Source: Telluria beijingensis (GTDB lineage: Bacteria > Pseudomonadota > Gammaproteobacteria > Burkholderiales > Burkholderiaceae_D). Taken from it: a DNA stretch of 64,000 nucleotides. The position numbers were made by a program, and so were the translations under genes. A model generated the notes under the pieces. That model saw only the letters and a program-made list of their open reading frames with translations, did no database searches and was not told the DNA's origin. Where the stretch lies: the NCBI RefSeq assembly GCF_030770395.1, contig NZ_CP132480.1:5624946-5688945 (forward strand), read 5' to 3'. Positions 57,281 to 64,000 of this stretch are shown here, piece after piece (within the stretch, counting starts at the first letter, position 1; every line of letters begins with the position of its first letter).

Positions 57281-59638
57281 ATGAATAGACTCGCCGCCCA
57301 GGATTCCAAGCGGGGCATGCCTGCCCGCTATCGTCCGACCCCACTTCCGGAGCGCGCCGTCCTGGCTTGCGCCATCTCCGCCTTGCTCATGACGCCCGCA
57401 TTCGCCCAGGAGGACATGAATATGCCCTCAGGCGTCGAGCCAACGATGCCCCGGATCGACATCGTCGGGCAGCTATCGAACGAAGCAGGGACCAGCACGA
57501 CGGTCAGTGGCGAGGAACTCGAGCGGGCCAACAACCTGAAAGACGTGGTGCGCCATCAGCCGCTGGTATCCGCTCCCGGTACGGCATCGGGCACGACGCG
57601 CAATCGCAGCACCTTCGATCGTTCCGGCACCACGGGATATAACATCCGCGGCATCGAAGGCAACCGTGTTGGCATGGACATCGACGGCATCGAGATGCCC
57701 GACGCAACCAGCCGCCCGTATGTGAGCCGCGTGGGCGCCAATACCTTCGGCGTCGGTCGCGACTTCATCGATCCCGAAATGTTTTCCTCGGCCGACATCC
57801 TGTTCGGCACGACTTCGGCCAAGCGGTCGGCAGGCGGCATTGGCGGGGCGGTGAGTTTCAAGACCAAATCGGCCGACGACTACCTGCGCGGCAGCAAGGT
57901 CGAGTACTACGGCGGCAAGGTCGGCTACGACTCGGCCGACCGCTCCTGGAACGAGAGCCTGACCGCGGCAGGCCGCAGCGGCAACCTGGATGGCCTGGTC
58001 AGTTACTCGCGCCGCGATGGACACGCGACGCGGAACAATAGTGACATCGTCGACAGCATGCCCAACGACTGGGATTCGGATGCCTTACTGCTCAAGAGCG
58101 CACTGCGCATCGATGCCGCCAATCGACTCGAACTGTCCGCCGACTTCTACCGGCGCACGAACGACACCACGTTCCATGGCTGGGACACGAACAGCACCGT
58201 GATCACCGAAAATTTCCAACAGCACAGCAAGACAGCGCGCAACACGGTGCAGTTGACCCATCAATGGACGCCGAACAATGCCTGGGCCGATGTGGCGGAT
58301 TCCCGACTGTACTTCCAGAGCACCGATACCGAAGACACGACCGACACGACGACCCTGGCGACCAATGCCCGCGTGCGCAATGTTTCCGAGAACGAGACGG
58401 CGACCTGGGGCGTGTCGAGCGTCGTCACGAAACGGCTGGACCGGCACCATCTCAGCTATGGCATCAATGCATCGACCCAGGACGTCGAGCGGCCGTGGAA
58501 TGTCGTCGGCTATATGAAGCCGCAGCCTGACACGACGACGACGCGGGCAGGCATGTTTCTACAGGATGATATTGACTTCGACCTTGGCGGGCGTCGCCTG
58601 GTGGTGACGCCGGCCGTGCGTGGCGACTACGTCAGGATCAAGATGCGTGACCTGGGCAATTTCGCTTCGGGCATCCTGACGCCGGCCGACGTGGAAAAGA
58701 TGTATGGGAGCCCCAGTAATACCATCTGGAGCCCGAGTCTCGGGGTGAGCTACGCGATGATGCCGAACCTGCTGGCGTATGCGCAGTACAAGCGTAGCGG
58801 ACGTGCGCCCTCGGCCGGCGAGATCTTCGGCACCTGGAACCTTGCCAGCAATTACGCAACCGGCAACCAGTATGCGCTGGTCGGCAACCGCGCGCTGAAA
58901 GAGGAAACCAGCGATGCCGTCGAGTTCGGCATCAAGGGCAAGCCGACGCCGGGAATGGCGTTGCAGACATCGGTCTTCTACACGAAGTACAACGATTTCA
59001 TCGCCTACACGCGCTATACCCGCGCCATGTTCCCAAGCATGTTCACGAACATGCCCGCGCACATCGGCACCACCTACCAGGCGGAAAACCGCGACGACGC
59101 CAGGATCTATGGTTTCGAATTCAGCTCCCGGCTCGAACACGGGCAATGGAGCCCGAACGCCAAGGGGTTTTATACGACCTGGGCCGTGGGCCTGAGTCGC
59201 GGCGATGCAAAATCGAATTACGCCGGCGACAAGGACGTCCCGCTCGACTCGGTGTTGCCGCGCAAGGCGGTCATCGGCGCCGGCTACGACGCGCCCTCGA
59301 AAGCATGGGGACTGAACCTCATCGGCACCTTCGTCGCCGGCAAGCAGGCCGTGGCGACCAACCGGGATGGCTACACCAACGCCGGGCCTGGCTTGACCGA
59401 TTCCACCACGGTGCTGTTCCGGGTGCCTGGCCGCGCCACGTTCGACCTGGTCAGTTACTGGCAGGTCAACAGCAACGTGCGCCTCGATGCCGGCTTCTAC
59501 AACCTGGGCGACAAGCGCTACTGGGATTATTCCAGCTCACGCAATCTGCAGCCTTCCGTCGCACGCGACCGGCGCGATATTGAACTGTTGACCGAACCGG
59601 GCCGCACGGTGGCCATGTCCTTGCGCATGGCATTTTAA
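57281..59638 (+). CDS. TonB-dependent receptor of the haem/haemoglobin receptor family
   Basis: 785 residues; signal peptide to AFAQ after a long basic N-terminus. Plug with GYNIRGIEGNRVGMDIDGIEMPDATSRPYVSRVG and FGTTSAKRSAGGIGGAVSFKTKSADDYL. The barrel has the two haem-receptor boxes: GRAPSAGEIFG (FRAP-like, residue 507 onward) and NRALKEETSDAVEFGIKG (NPNL-like, from 536). No histidine lies between them, where haem receptors carry their ligand His, so the cargo may not be haem. It ends in the terminal Phe (MSLRMAF). First gene of a Fur-box operon with the EF-hand and DUF4198 genes. Confidence 0.87.
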   Translation: MNRLAAQDSKRGMPARYRPTPLPERAVLACAISALLMTPAFAQEDMNMPSGVEPTMPRIDIVGQLSNEAGTSTTVSGEELERANNLKDVVRHQPLVSAPGTASGTTRNRSTFDRSGTTGYNIRGIEGNRVGMDIDGIEMPDATSRPYVSRVGANTFGVGRDFIDPEMFSSADILFGTTSAKRSAGGIGGAVSFKTKSADDYLRGSKVEYYGGKVGYDSADRSWNESLTAAGRSGNLDGLVSYSRRDGHATRNNSDIVDSMPNDWDSDALLLKSALRIDAANRLELSADFYRRTNDTTFHGWDTNSTVITENFQQHSKTARNTVQLTHQWTPNNAWADVADSRLYFQSTDTEDTTDTTTLATNARVRNVSENETATWGVSSVVTKRLDRHHLSYGINASTQDVERPWNVVGYMKPQPDTTTTRAGMFLQDDIDFDLGGRRLVVTPAVRGDYVRIKMRDLGNFASGILTPADVEKMYGSPSNTIWSPSLGVSYAMMPNLLAYAQYKRSGRAPSAGEIFGTWNLASNYATGNQYALVGNRALKEETSDAVEFGIKGKPTPGMALQTSVFYTKYNDFIAYTRYTRAMFPSMFTNMPAHIGTTYQAENRDDARIYGFEFSSRLEHGQWSPNAKGFYTTWAVGLSRGDAKSNYAGDKDVPLDSVLPRKAVIGAGYDAPSKAWGLNLIGTFVAGKQAVATNRDGYTNAGPGLTDSTTVLFRVPGRATFDLVSYWQVNSNVRLDAGFYNLGDKRYWDYSSSRNLQPSVARDRRDIELLTEPGRTVAMSLRMAF

Positions 59639-59707
59639 GTAGGACCGCCGGCAAGCGGGAGTGCCGGCGATTTCATCAGGTTTAATTCAATACAGAACGA
59701 GGTAGAC

Positions 59708-60202
59708 ATGAAAGAACAGAACAATCAGTCCGGGAAGCACGGGCTTCGTCTGGCCATGACGGCCATGGTGGTCGCGCTGACGGCGTCCGCGCCATCCTGG
59801 GCAGCCGAAGGCCCTGCCGCACCGGCGGGCGGCCACGGCCTGGCGGCATTCATGGGTAGTTACGACACCGACCGCGACGGCGTGGTCACCCGGGAGGAAT
59901 ATGACACGGTGCGCAAGCAGCGCTTCATGGCAGCCGACACCAACCGCGACGGCTGGCTCAGCGAAGAAGAATACGTGGCCGAATACGAAGGACGCCTGAA
60001 GCAGCAATATGCTGGCCGGGCACAGGACGAACGGTACGCCGGCTCGATCAAGCAGGCGCATGTACGCTTCAATATCCTGGACACCGACCGTGACGGCAAA
60101 CTGACGGTGGAAGAAGACATCGCGATTGCCGACAAGACGTTCAAGCAAAACGACAAGAATGGCGACGGCAAGGTCGACCAGGCCGATGGAGTCAAGAAAT
60201 GA
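59708..60202 (+). CDS. Secreted EF-hand calcium-binding protein
   Basis: 164 residues with a signal peptide (cut after SWAA, about residue 33). Four EF-hand loops are readable: DTDRDGVVTREE (53-64), DTNRDGWLSEEE (77-88), DTDRDGKLTVEE (125-136) and DKNGDGKVDQAD (149-160). All have the expected oxygen ligands, so at least four metal ions could bind. It is periplasmic or exported. It lies between the receptor and DUF4198 genes and overlaps the latter by 4 bases, which suggests a role in the same metal-uptake process. Confidence 0.88.
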   Translation: MKEQNNQSGKHGLRLAMTAMVVALTASAPSWAAEGPAAPAGGHGLAAFMGSYDTDRDGVVTREEYDTVRKQRFMAADTNRDGWLSEEEYVAEYEGRLKQQYAGRAQDERYAGSIKQAHVRFNILDTDRDGKLTVEEDIAIADKTFKQNDKNGDGKVDQADGVKK

Positions 60203-61002
60203 GGCGCTTGATGTCGACGCGCACGCTGCTGCTGGCGGCGTGGCTGGCCGCCGGGGCCGCGCAGGCGCATACGCCTTTTCTGTTGCCGAACAACTTCGAT
60301 GTCCAGGCGAAGGGATCGATCGGTGTCGATGCGGGATTCACCGAAAAGTTCTTCGTTTCGGACGTCGCGTTCGGCGATACGGCATTTTCGATCGTCACGC
60401 CGCAAGGCGAGCGCATTCCCTTCGCCGACATCCATCAGTTCAAGCAGCGGACGGTAGCGGAGCAACGGCTTCCCGACGAAAAGGGGACGTATCGCCTCAG
60501 CACCGGCCCGCGGCTGGGCGCCGTGTTCCGCACCTGGGAGAGGAACGGCAAGACCGAATCGGCACGGGATCCGCAGCAAGTCATGCCGCCAGACGCGAAG
60601 TTGCTGGCCCATTACCAGTCGCTGTCGATTTCCGAAGCCTACGTCACTGCCGACAAGCCATCGACCAAAGCGCTGGCGCCGACTGGCAAGGGACTGGAAA
60701 TCGTTCCCATCACCCATCCGAGCGACCTGTTCGTCGACGAGAAATTCGAATTCGTCGTGCAGTTCGACGGCAAGCCCCTGGTGGACCAGAAGGTCAGTAT
60801 CTATCGTTCTCCGATGGACCTGGCAAGCCAGAGCACCGTGCAGAACGTTTCGACCGACTCCCAGGGGAAGGCTGTCTTGCCGTTGACGAAGCCGGGACTC
60901 TATCTCGCGCTGATCCGGCACCGGGCGCCGGCACCGGCCGGTGCTGCCGCACCGACCTACGGCCATAACTACACGTTGACGTTCCGCGTGCTGGATCAAT
61001 GA
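60199..61002 (+). CDS. DUF4198-family periplasmic protein
   Basis: 267 residues with signal peptide (MSTRTLLLAAWLAAGAAQA). The mature protein starts HTPFLLPNNFDVQAKGSIGVDAGFTEKFF, as in DUF4198 proteins, which are related to the NikM/CbiK-type partners of metal transporters. A C-terminal Ig-like part (FEFVVQFDGKPLVDQKVSIYRS; GKAVLPLTKPGLYLALIRHRAP) and a final YGHNYTLTFRV follow. The N-terminal His after signal cleavage is a potential metal ligand. ATGA overlap with the EF-hand gene. The exact function is unknown. Confidence 0.84.
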   Translation: MRRLMSTRTLLLAAWLAAGAAQAHTPFLLPNNFDVQAKGSIGVDAGFTEKFFVSDVAFGDTAFSIVTPQGERIPFADIHQFKQRTVAEQRLPDEKGTYRLSTGPRLGAVFRTWERNGKTESARDPQQVMPPDAKLLAHYQSLSISEAYVTADKPSTKALAPTGKGLEIVPITHPSDLFVDEKFEFVVQFDGKPLVDQKVSIYRSPMDLASQSTVQNVSTDSQGKAVLPLTKPGLYLALIRHRAPAPAGAAAPTYGHNYTLTFRVLDQ

Positions 61003-61023
61003 TCGGCTGACCGATCTCCCTGC

Positions 61024-61054
61024 GTGCCTTTGTTTCGTCTTTGAAACAAGGCAC
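61024..61054 (+). terminator. Hairpin after the DUF4198 gene, possible terminator
   Basis: Stem GTGCCTT + GTTTC (bulged T) pairs with GAAAC + AAGGCAC, loop of six. No T-run follows, so termination is uncertain; it may instead stabilise the mRNA end. Confidence 0.4.
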
Positions 61055-61161
61055 GTAGATACTATTGACGTCGGAAGTGCGGTCGCGCGCGCTTTGGCTT
61101 ATGATGGCGGGTTCCCGACAGTATTCGTCGCTGTTTCCTCAAGCGACCAGACCCTTCCAGC

Positions 61162-62193
61162 ATGAGCACCACCCCGACCATTCCAGGCATCGCCCCAGCC
61201 CCCGTCCTGCCATCGCGCCGCCTGTCGGTCGCCCCGATGATGGACTGGACCGACCGCCACTGCCGCGTGTTCCACCGCCAGATCACCCGCCACACCTGGC
61301 TGTACACCGAGATGGTCACCACCGGCGCCCTGGTCTACGGCGACGTCGAACGCCACCTGCGCTACGACGACGTCGAGCACCCGATCGCCCTGCAACTGGG
61401 CGGCAGCGATCCGGTCGACCTGGCCAAGAGTGCGAAGCTGGGCGAACAATGGGGCTACGACGAGATCAACCTCAATTGCGGCTGCCCGTCGGAGCGCGTG
61501 CAGAAGGGCGCGTTCGGCGCCTGCCTGATGAACGAGCCGCAACTCGTGGCCGATTGCGTGAAAGCGATGCGCGACGCGGTCTCGATCGACGTCACCGTCA
61601 AGCACCGCATCGGCATCGACTACGACGAGGAATACGGCTTCGTGCGCGATTTCGTCGGCACGATCGCCGATGCCGGCTGCCGGACCTTCATCGTACACGC
61701 CCGTAATGCCGTGCTGAAGGGCCTGTCGCCCAAGGAAAACCGCGAAATCCCGCCGCTGCGCTACGCCGTGGCCTACCAGCTCAAGCGCGAGTTCCCGGAT
61801 CTCGAGATCCTGATCAATGGCGGCATCAAGAGCGACGACGAGATCGCCCTGCACCTGGAACACGTCGACGGCGTGATGCTGGGCCGCGAGGCCTACCACA
61901 ATCCCTGGACCATGGCAGACTGGGATCGCCGCTTCTACGGCATCGAGGATGGCCGGCCGCGTTCGCGGATCGAGGTGCTGGAGGCGATGATTCCTTATAT
62001 CGACGAGCAACTGCGCCGCTACGGTCCGCTGGGCCTCAAGCTCAACAGCATCACGCGCCATATGCTGGGTTTGATGCAAGGCTTGCCAGGGGCACGTGCC
62101 TTCCGCCAGACCCTGTCCGACTCGAAGAAGCTGGCGCTGGGCGACCCGCGCCTGCTGCTCGAGGCAGCCGCCAGGATGCCGATCGCCGCCTAA
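61162..62193 (+). CDS. dusA: tRNA-dihydrouridine synthase A
   Basis: 343 residues, FMN-binding TIM barrel. LSVAPMMDWTDRHCRVFHR near residue 21 is the DusA opening, NLNCGCPSERVQKGAFGACLM (103-123) contains the catalytic Cys108, and INGGIKSDDEI and GVMLGREAYHNPW bind the cofactor phosphate. It reduces uridines 20/20a of tRNA. A single gene with its own terminator. TATGAT at 61100-61105 may be its -10. Confidence 0.95.
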   Translation: MSTTPTIPGIAPAPVLPSRRLSVAPMMDWTDRHCRVFHRQITRHTWLYTEMVTTGALVYGDVERHLRYDDVEHPIALQLGGSDPVDLAKSAKLGEQWGYDEINLNCGCPSERVQKGAFGACLMNEPQLVADCVKAMRDAVSIDVTVKHRIGIDYDEEYGFVRDFVGTIADAGCRTFIVHARNAVLKGLSPKENREIPPLRYAVAYQLKREFPDLEILINGGIKSDDEIALHLEHVDGVMLGREAYHNPWTMADWDRRFYGIEDGRPRSRIEVLEAMIPYIDEQLRRYGPLGLKLNSITRHMLGLMQGLPGARAFRQTLSDSKKLALGDPRLLLEAAARMPIAA

Positions 62194-62213
62194 GCCGCGC
62201 AGATATCCCCCTG

Positions 62214-62241
62214 AAAAGACGTGCCGCGGCACGTCTTTTTT
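62214..62241 (+). terminator. Terminator after dusA
   Basis: Perfect 11-bp stem AAAAGACGTGC / GCACGTCTTTT with loop CGCG, running into a T-stretch. The A/T ends make it usable in both directions. The remaining 300 bp to the next start codon hold nothing I can support. Confidence 0.9.
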
Positions 62242-62547
62242 ATTTCTTGTCGGCAAATCGCTACATTTAGTTGCAAGGATGCTCACATAAGTTTCAAAAT
62301 TGCTTGCTGTGCGGCAATAGCCATTCCATAATGCACTCCTGTTCCCAATATTGCACTGTATCAATGCTGTTGTTGTGCCGAAACAATTCGGACGAGCAAG
62401 AGATTTTCTGACGAGGTAGGGGAATTCTTGATTTATCCTGTCGGAAACACCTGAAATCGAGCAGAAACACCGATTCCAGACGCGCATCGCACGGCGCTGA
62501 TCTCATCCGAGCGAGTTTCGATCAATAAAGTTACAGGGAAAACACGA

Positions 62548-64000
62548 ATGAATTTGAACAACATGAAGGTCGGTACCCGCCTGGCCCTCGGTTTCGCACT
62601 GATCCTGGTGCTGCTGGTTGCAGTGGCTGTCGTCGGTATCCTGCGCATGGCGCAGATCCAGGATCGTCTTGACCATGTGGTCAGCGTGAGCAATGTATCG
62701 ACCAGCCTTGTGATCGAAATGCGTAACAACGTCAGCGATCGCCTGCAGTCGCTGCGCGTCCTGACCCTGATGGCCGACCCGGCCGACATGGAACCGGAAA
62801 TCGCCAAGTTCAAGGAACAGACCGCCGTCTATAACGAAGCCCAGCGCAAGCTGACGGCCCTGTTTGCGTCGAACGGCAACGACCAGGAAAAAGCGTTGCT
62901 GGCCCAGATCAAGGAACACGAAGCCGCCGCCTTGCCGGCCATCGCCCGCGCCACCGAACTCTACCTGGCCGCCAATGCGATGGACGCCACCCGCGTGATG
63001 GTGCGCGAAGTGCGTCCGGTGCAGCGCAAGTGGACCGATGCCCTGAATGCCCTGGCCGCCCAGGAACAAAAACAGAACGCCCAGACCAAGGCCGACGCCG
63101 AAGCCGCATTCGACAATGCCCGTAACTTCATGCTGGTCCTGCTGGCCCTGGCCGTGGTGCTGGGTGTGGCGGCGGCCGTCGTGATCACCCGCAGCCTGCT
63201 CAAGCAGCTCGGCGGCGAGCCTGGCTATACCGCCAAGATCGCGGGCAGCATCGCCCATGGCGACCTGTCGATCGCGATCGACACCAAGGAATCGGACCGC
63301 GGCAGCCTGCTGGTCGAGATGAAGGAAATGCGCAACAGCCTGGTCGATATCGTCTCGCAAGTGCGCCGCGGCACCGAAACCATCGGCACCGCCTCGCGTG
63401 AAATCGCCGCCGGCAATATCGACCTGTCCTCGCGTACCGAACTGCAGGCCAGCTCGCTGGAAAAGACCGCCTCGGCGATGGAGCAGCTGACTTCGACCGT
63501 CAAGCAGAACGCCGACAATGCCCGCGAAGCCAATGCACTGGCCGCCGCCGCATCGGACGTGGCCCGCAAGGGTGGCGACGTGGTGTCGCAAGTGGTCGGC
63601 ACCATGGGTGAGATCAATGGCTCGGCCAGCAAGATCGCCGACATCATCGGCGTGATCGACGGCATCGCCTTCCAGACCAATATCCTGGCGCTGAACGCGG
63701 CAGTCGAAGCGGCCCGTGCCGGCGAACAGGGCCGCGGCTTTGCGGTCGTGGCGTCCGAGGTGCGTAACCTGGCCCAGCGTTCGGCCGCGGCAGCAAAAGA
63801 AATCAAGACCCTGATCGACGACTCGGTCGCCAAGGTCGAGCGTGGCAGCAAGCTGGTCGGCCAGGCCGGCGTGACGATGGATGAAGTGGTGTCGAGCGTC
63901 AAGCGCGTGACCGACATCATGAGCGAGATCGCCAACGCCAGCGCCGAACAGAGCGCCGGCATCGCCCAGGTCAACACCTCGATCATCGAGATGGATGGCA
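62548..64000 (+). CDS. Methyl-accepting chemotaxis protein (3' end outside window)
   Basis: 484 residues visible, open at the right edge. Membrane segments at 11-32 and 192-214 flank a periplasmic four-helix-bundle sensor (about 33-190). A HAMP domain follows ([28 protein letters not shown]). The signalling hairpin carries the nearly invariant [44 protein letters not shown]. It links to CheA/CheW. AGGGAA lies eight bases before the ATG. The LGGEP segment just after the second membrane helix is common in Burkholderiales receptors. Ligand unknown. Confidence 0.95.
   Translation, partial: MNLNNMKVGTRLALGFALILVLLVAVAVVGILRMAQIQDRLDHVVSVSNVSTSLVIEMRNNVSDRLQSLRVLTLMADPADMEPEIAKFKEQTAVYNEAQRKLTALFASNGNDQEKALLAQIKEHEAAALPAIARATELYLAANAMDATRVMVREVRPVQRKWTDALNALAAQEQKQNAQTKADAEAAFDNARNFMLVLLALAVVLGVAAAVVITRSLLKQLGGEPGYTAKIAGSIAHGDLSIAIDTKESDRGSLLVEMKEMRNSLVDIVSQVRRGTETIGTASREIAAGNIDLSSRTELQASSLEKTASAMEQLTSTVKQNADNAREANALAAAASDVARKGGDVVSQVVGTMGEINGSASKIADIIGVIDGIAFQTNILALNAAVEAARAGEQGRGFAVVASEVRNLAQRSAAAAKEIKTLIDDSVAKVERGSKLVGQAGVTMDEVVSSVKRVTDIMSEIANASAEQSAGIAQVNTSIIEMDG

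Noticed and set aside
62290..62320. A FliA (sigma-28) promoter before the chemotaxis receptor
   Set aside because: CAAA followed after 14 bases by GGCAATAG is only a partial match to TAAA-N15-GCCGATAA, and it is over 200 bp from the start codon.

Overview
The window is a 64 kb piece of a GC-rich chromosome. Gene content and order point to a betaproteobacterium of the Oxalobacteraceae, Massilia/Telluria-like. The grounds are hemX-hemY next to ppa, nadE-glnB, trxB/ftsK/lolA/rarA/serS with a tRNA-Ser directly after serS, a PEP-CTERM protein, several TonB-dependent receptors and a full malonate decarboxylase cluster. This assignment comes from recognising protein families, not from a database search.

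Layout. 1-2930: haem-biosynthesis accessory genes hemX (open at the left edge) and hemY, then inorganic pyrophosphatase. 3047-5620 (minus): a PEP-CTERM surface protein, a small post-PEP-CTERM-type protein and a PA-domain zinc metalloprotease. 5853-14043 (minus): one long uptake operon with a TonB-dependent receptor, an alpha/beta hydrolase, a periplasmic binding protein and LivG/F/H/M, controlled by a divergent LysR gene at 14315; two near-identical 16-bp palindromes lie between them. 15285-23932: mdcR, matC and mdcACDEGBH for malonate uptake and decarboxylation. 24063-24258: a tiny gene with its own promoter and terminator. 24300-30517: a FemAB-like acyltransferase, nadE, glnB, a frameshifted secreted protein, a TRIC-type channel and a DUF1176 protein. 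30489-32678: a bacteriophytochrome kinase. 32841-41024: housekeeping genes (Smr, trxB, ftsK, lolA, rarA, serS) and a 59-residue exported peptide.

41131-42284 is a scar. A tRNA-Ser(CGA) is cut just past its anticodon loop and joined to remnants of an IS607-family element (tnpB and tnpA pieces), which are in turn joined to a GAF-domain fragment. 42285-46710 holds a LysR regulator, a KefB/C-type antiporter, a YcaC-like hydrolase and a two-domain MoaF-like/SnoaL-like protein.

46771-55299 is a cell-surface-signalling locus. It has an STN-bearing TonB receptor, a second related receptor without STN, a prolyl-oligopeptidase-family enzyme, and a divergent FecI-like sigma factor with FecR. Both receptor genes carry the same promoter-like motif about 90 bp before their start codons. 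55316-57031 is a CHASE3-GAF-GGDEF diguanylate cyclase. 57152-61002 is a probable Fur-regulated iron operon (haem-receptor-like TonB receptor, EF-hand protein, DUF4198 protein). The window ends with dusA and an open-ended chemotaxis receptor.

No CRISPR array, rRNA or intact prophage was seen. The best candidates for something undescribed are the receptor-hydrolase-ABC uptake operon with its paired operators, the shared motif of the two FecI-linked receptors, the tiny TonB-box-like exported peptide, and the metal-uptake trio at the right end.
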